This document shows positions 7,067 through 8,492 of a stretch of DNA of 8,492 nucleotides, one piece after another; position 1 is the first letter of the stretch; every line of letters begins with the position of its first letter. The translations under genes and the position numbers were made by a program. Origin of the DNA: Pseudomonadota bacterium (GTDB lineage: Bacteria; Pseudomonadota; Gammaproteobacteria; Burkholderiales; Ferrovaceae); assembly GCA_021804705.1 (NCBI GenBank), contig JAJZHC010000054.1, positions 1 through 8,492 of the forward strand. The letters are read 5' to 3'. The notes beneath the pieces were generated by a model. That model did no database searches. It was not told the DNA's origin and was given only the letters and a program-made list of their open reading frames with translations.

Positions 7067-8492
7067 GATGACGTCGTACTGCTCCTGATTCGAACCTGAT
7101 TCCACCTGCAGGCTGATGGGCTTGCCGATGAAGTCACTGACGCCAGCCAGCCCCTGCGATTCTTCGTCCAGAAAAAGATCGATCACCCGTTGGTGGGCAA
7201 TGATGCGATATTCGCGCGCTTCGAATTGACGGGCGGCGCGGACGATTTCGCGCAGGATTTCATAACACACGGTTTGCGGCGTCTTGAGTTGCGCGCTGCC
7301 CTTGCAGCAGGGGCAGGGTTCGCAGAGCACATGTGCCAGGCTTTCACGGGTGCGCTTGCGGGTCAGTTCGATCAGCCCCAGGGTGGTGAAACCATTGACC
7401 GAGATGCGTGTGCGGTCGCGCGACAAGGCCTTGCTGAACTCGCTCAGAACGGCATTACGGTGTTCTTCGTTGTCCATGTCGATGAAGTCGGCAATGATGA
7501 TGCCACCCAGATTGCGCAGTCGCAACTGGCGCGCCATGGCTTGCGCAGCTTCCAGGTTGGTCTTGAATATGGTGTCGTCAAAGTTGCGTACACCGACAAA
7601 TCCTCCGGTGTTCACGTCGATGGTGGTCATCGCCTCGGTCTGGTCGATGATCAGATAGCCGCCGGATTTGAGATCCACGCGGCGCGCCAGTGCTTTCTCG
7701 ATTTCCTCCTCGACGCCGAACAGGTCAAAAATGGGGCGAGCGCCGCTGTAGTGTTCCAGCACCGGCCCGGCCTGTGGGCAATAGTGGGTGGCGAAGTCCA
7801 GCAGTTTGTGAAAGGTCTCGCGTGAATCCACGAGCACGCGGTCGGTATCCTCCATCACGAAATCGCGAATGACGCGTTGGGCCAGGTTAAGGTCCTGGTA
7901 GAGCAGGGCAGGTGTGGCAGACTGCTTGCAGGTCTGCAGAATGTCGGACCACAGTTGCGTGAGATATTCGAGATCTTTCAGCAACTCCCTGTCGGAAGTG
8001 GATTCTGCCACGGTCCGGACGATGAATCCGCCCTGGGTGTCGGGTGGAATGATGTCTTGAAAGCGTTCGCGTAATTGATTGCGCTCTTCCTCGCTTTCAA
8101 TGCGCTGCGAAACCCCGATGTGGTTTTCCTGGGGCAGGTAGACCAGGTAGCGTCCGGCAATGCCGATCTGGGTGGACAGGCGGGCGCCCTTGGTGCCGAT
8201 GGGATCCTTGATGACCTGCACCATCAACGATTGTCCTTCGGAGAGTATTTTTTCGATGGGGCGGGTCGGTTCGTCGGAGTTTCGGGGTGCCCAGATGTCC
8301 GCTACATGGAGAAAGGCGGCGCGTTCCAGTCCGAGGTCGACGAACGCCGACTGCATGCCGGGCAGCACCCGGGCCACGCGACCCCAGTAGATGTTGCCCA
8401 CCAACCCCCGTGCTGAGGCGCGTTCCACATGAATTTCCTGGGGCACGCCCAGTTCCATGATGGCCACACGCGTTTCCTGGGGGGTCATGTTG
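7058..8492 (-). CDS. rng: Ribonuclease G (RNase E/G family, 5' end cut by window edge)
   Basis: At least 476 residues, matching RNase G (E. coli 489) and lacking the long RNase E scaffold tail. RNase G is a cytosolic endoribonuclease that cuts single-stranded A/U-rich sites, matures the 16S rRNA 5' end and decays some mRNAs. Counting from the ATG at 8488: an S1-type RNA-binding region from about 28 (GLVGNIYWGRVARVLPGMQ, FVDLGLERAAFLHVADIW); the 5'-sensor region around RYLVYLPQENHIGVSQRI; and a DNase I-like catalytic core with D291 (TTIDVNTGG) and D334 (IIIADFIDMDN), 43 residues apart as for D303 and D346 of RNase E. The zinc-link is CPCC at 392-395, then KGSAQLKT. The frame stays open to the edge: AAC (Asn) precedes the ATG, and homologues read INMTPQETRVA or INVTPQETRVA here, so the true start is probably a few codons beyond 8492. 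Confidence 0.96.
   Translation of the reverse strand, partial: NMTPQETRVAIMELGVPQEIHVERASARGLVGNIYWGRVARVLPGMQSAFVDLGLERAAFLHVADIWAPRNSDEPTRPIEKILSEGQSLMVQVIKDPIGTKGARLSTQIGIAGRYLVYLPQENHIGVSQRIESEEERNQLRERFQDIIPPDTQGGFIVRTVAESTSDRELLKDLEYLTQLWSDILQTCKQSATPALLYQDLNLAQRVIRDFVMEDTDRVLVDSRETFHKLLDFATHYCPQAGPVLEHYSGARPIFDLFGVEEEIEKALARRVDLKSGGYLIIDQTEAMTTIDVNTGGFVGVRNFDDTIFKTNLEAAQAMARQLRLRNLGGIIIADFIDMDNEEHRNAVLSEFSKALSRDRTRISVNGFTTLGLIELTRKRTRESLAHVLCEPCPCCKGSAQLKTPQTVCYEILREIVRAARQFEAREYRIIAHQRVIDLFLDEESQGLAGVSDFIGKPISLQVESGSNQEQYDVILV

Noticed and set aside
7190..7825. Open frame of 211 codons on the plus strand opposite rng
   Set aside because: It is antisense to the catalytic core of RNase G, and the translation resembles no family I know.

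Overview
The window looks like ordinary, densely packed chromosome from a proteobacterium, most likely a betaproteobacterium. This rests on gene content (an aerobic ubiquinone operon ubiE-ubiJ-ubiB led by a DUF971 gene, a yggS-proC-yggT cluster, and an RNase G gene without the RNase E scaffold tail), on protein sequence flavour, and on G+C of roughly 60% judged by eye. The genus cannot be fixed from the sequence. I see no mobile element, rRNA, tRNA, CRISPR array, phage gene or disrupted gene. No gene-free stretch is longer than about 60 bases.

Left (1-1695, + strand): the end of a high-affinity branched-chain amino acid (HAAT/Liv-type) ABC transporter operon. The first reading frame is open from base 1. 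It joins the last membrane segment of a LivM-like permease to a complete LivG-like ATPase, so the gene appears to encode a permease-ATPase fusion. livF, the second ATPase, follows. The rest of the permease, and presumably livH and the binding protein, lie beyond the left edge.

Middle (1701-4927, - strand): a tightly overlapping operon, read right to left: DUF971 protein, ubiE (C-methyltransferase), ubiJ (SCP2-type lipid-binding scaffold) and ubiB (atypical kinase/ATPase). Gaps and overlaps are 4, -7 and -1 bases. The three ubi genes serve aerobic ubiquinone synthesis. The role of the DUF971 protein is unknown, but its position links it to them.

Right-centre (4987-7057, + strand): yggS (PLP homeostasis), proC (proline biosynthesis) and yggT (integral membrane protein), again overlapping by 3-4 bases. 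The 59-base gap between the DUF971 gene and yggS is the only real promoter region; it holds overlapping -10-like boxes for both directions.

Right (7058-8492, - strand): rng, encoding RNase G, whose stop codon directly abuts that of yggT. Its first few codons lie beyond the right edge.

No previously undescribed system is evident. The points most worth a second look are the LivM-LivG fusion, the DUF971-ubiEJB linkage, the compact divergent promoter with nearly leaderless genes, and the CPCC form of the RNase G zinc-link.
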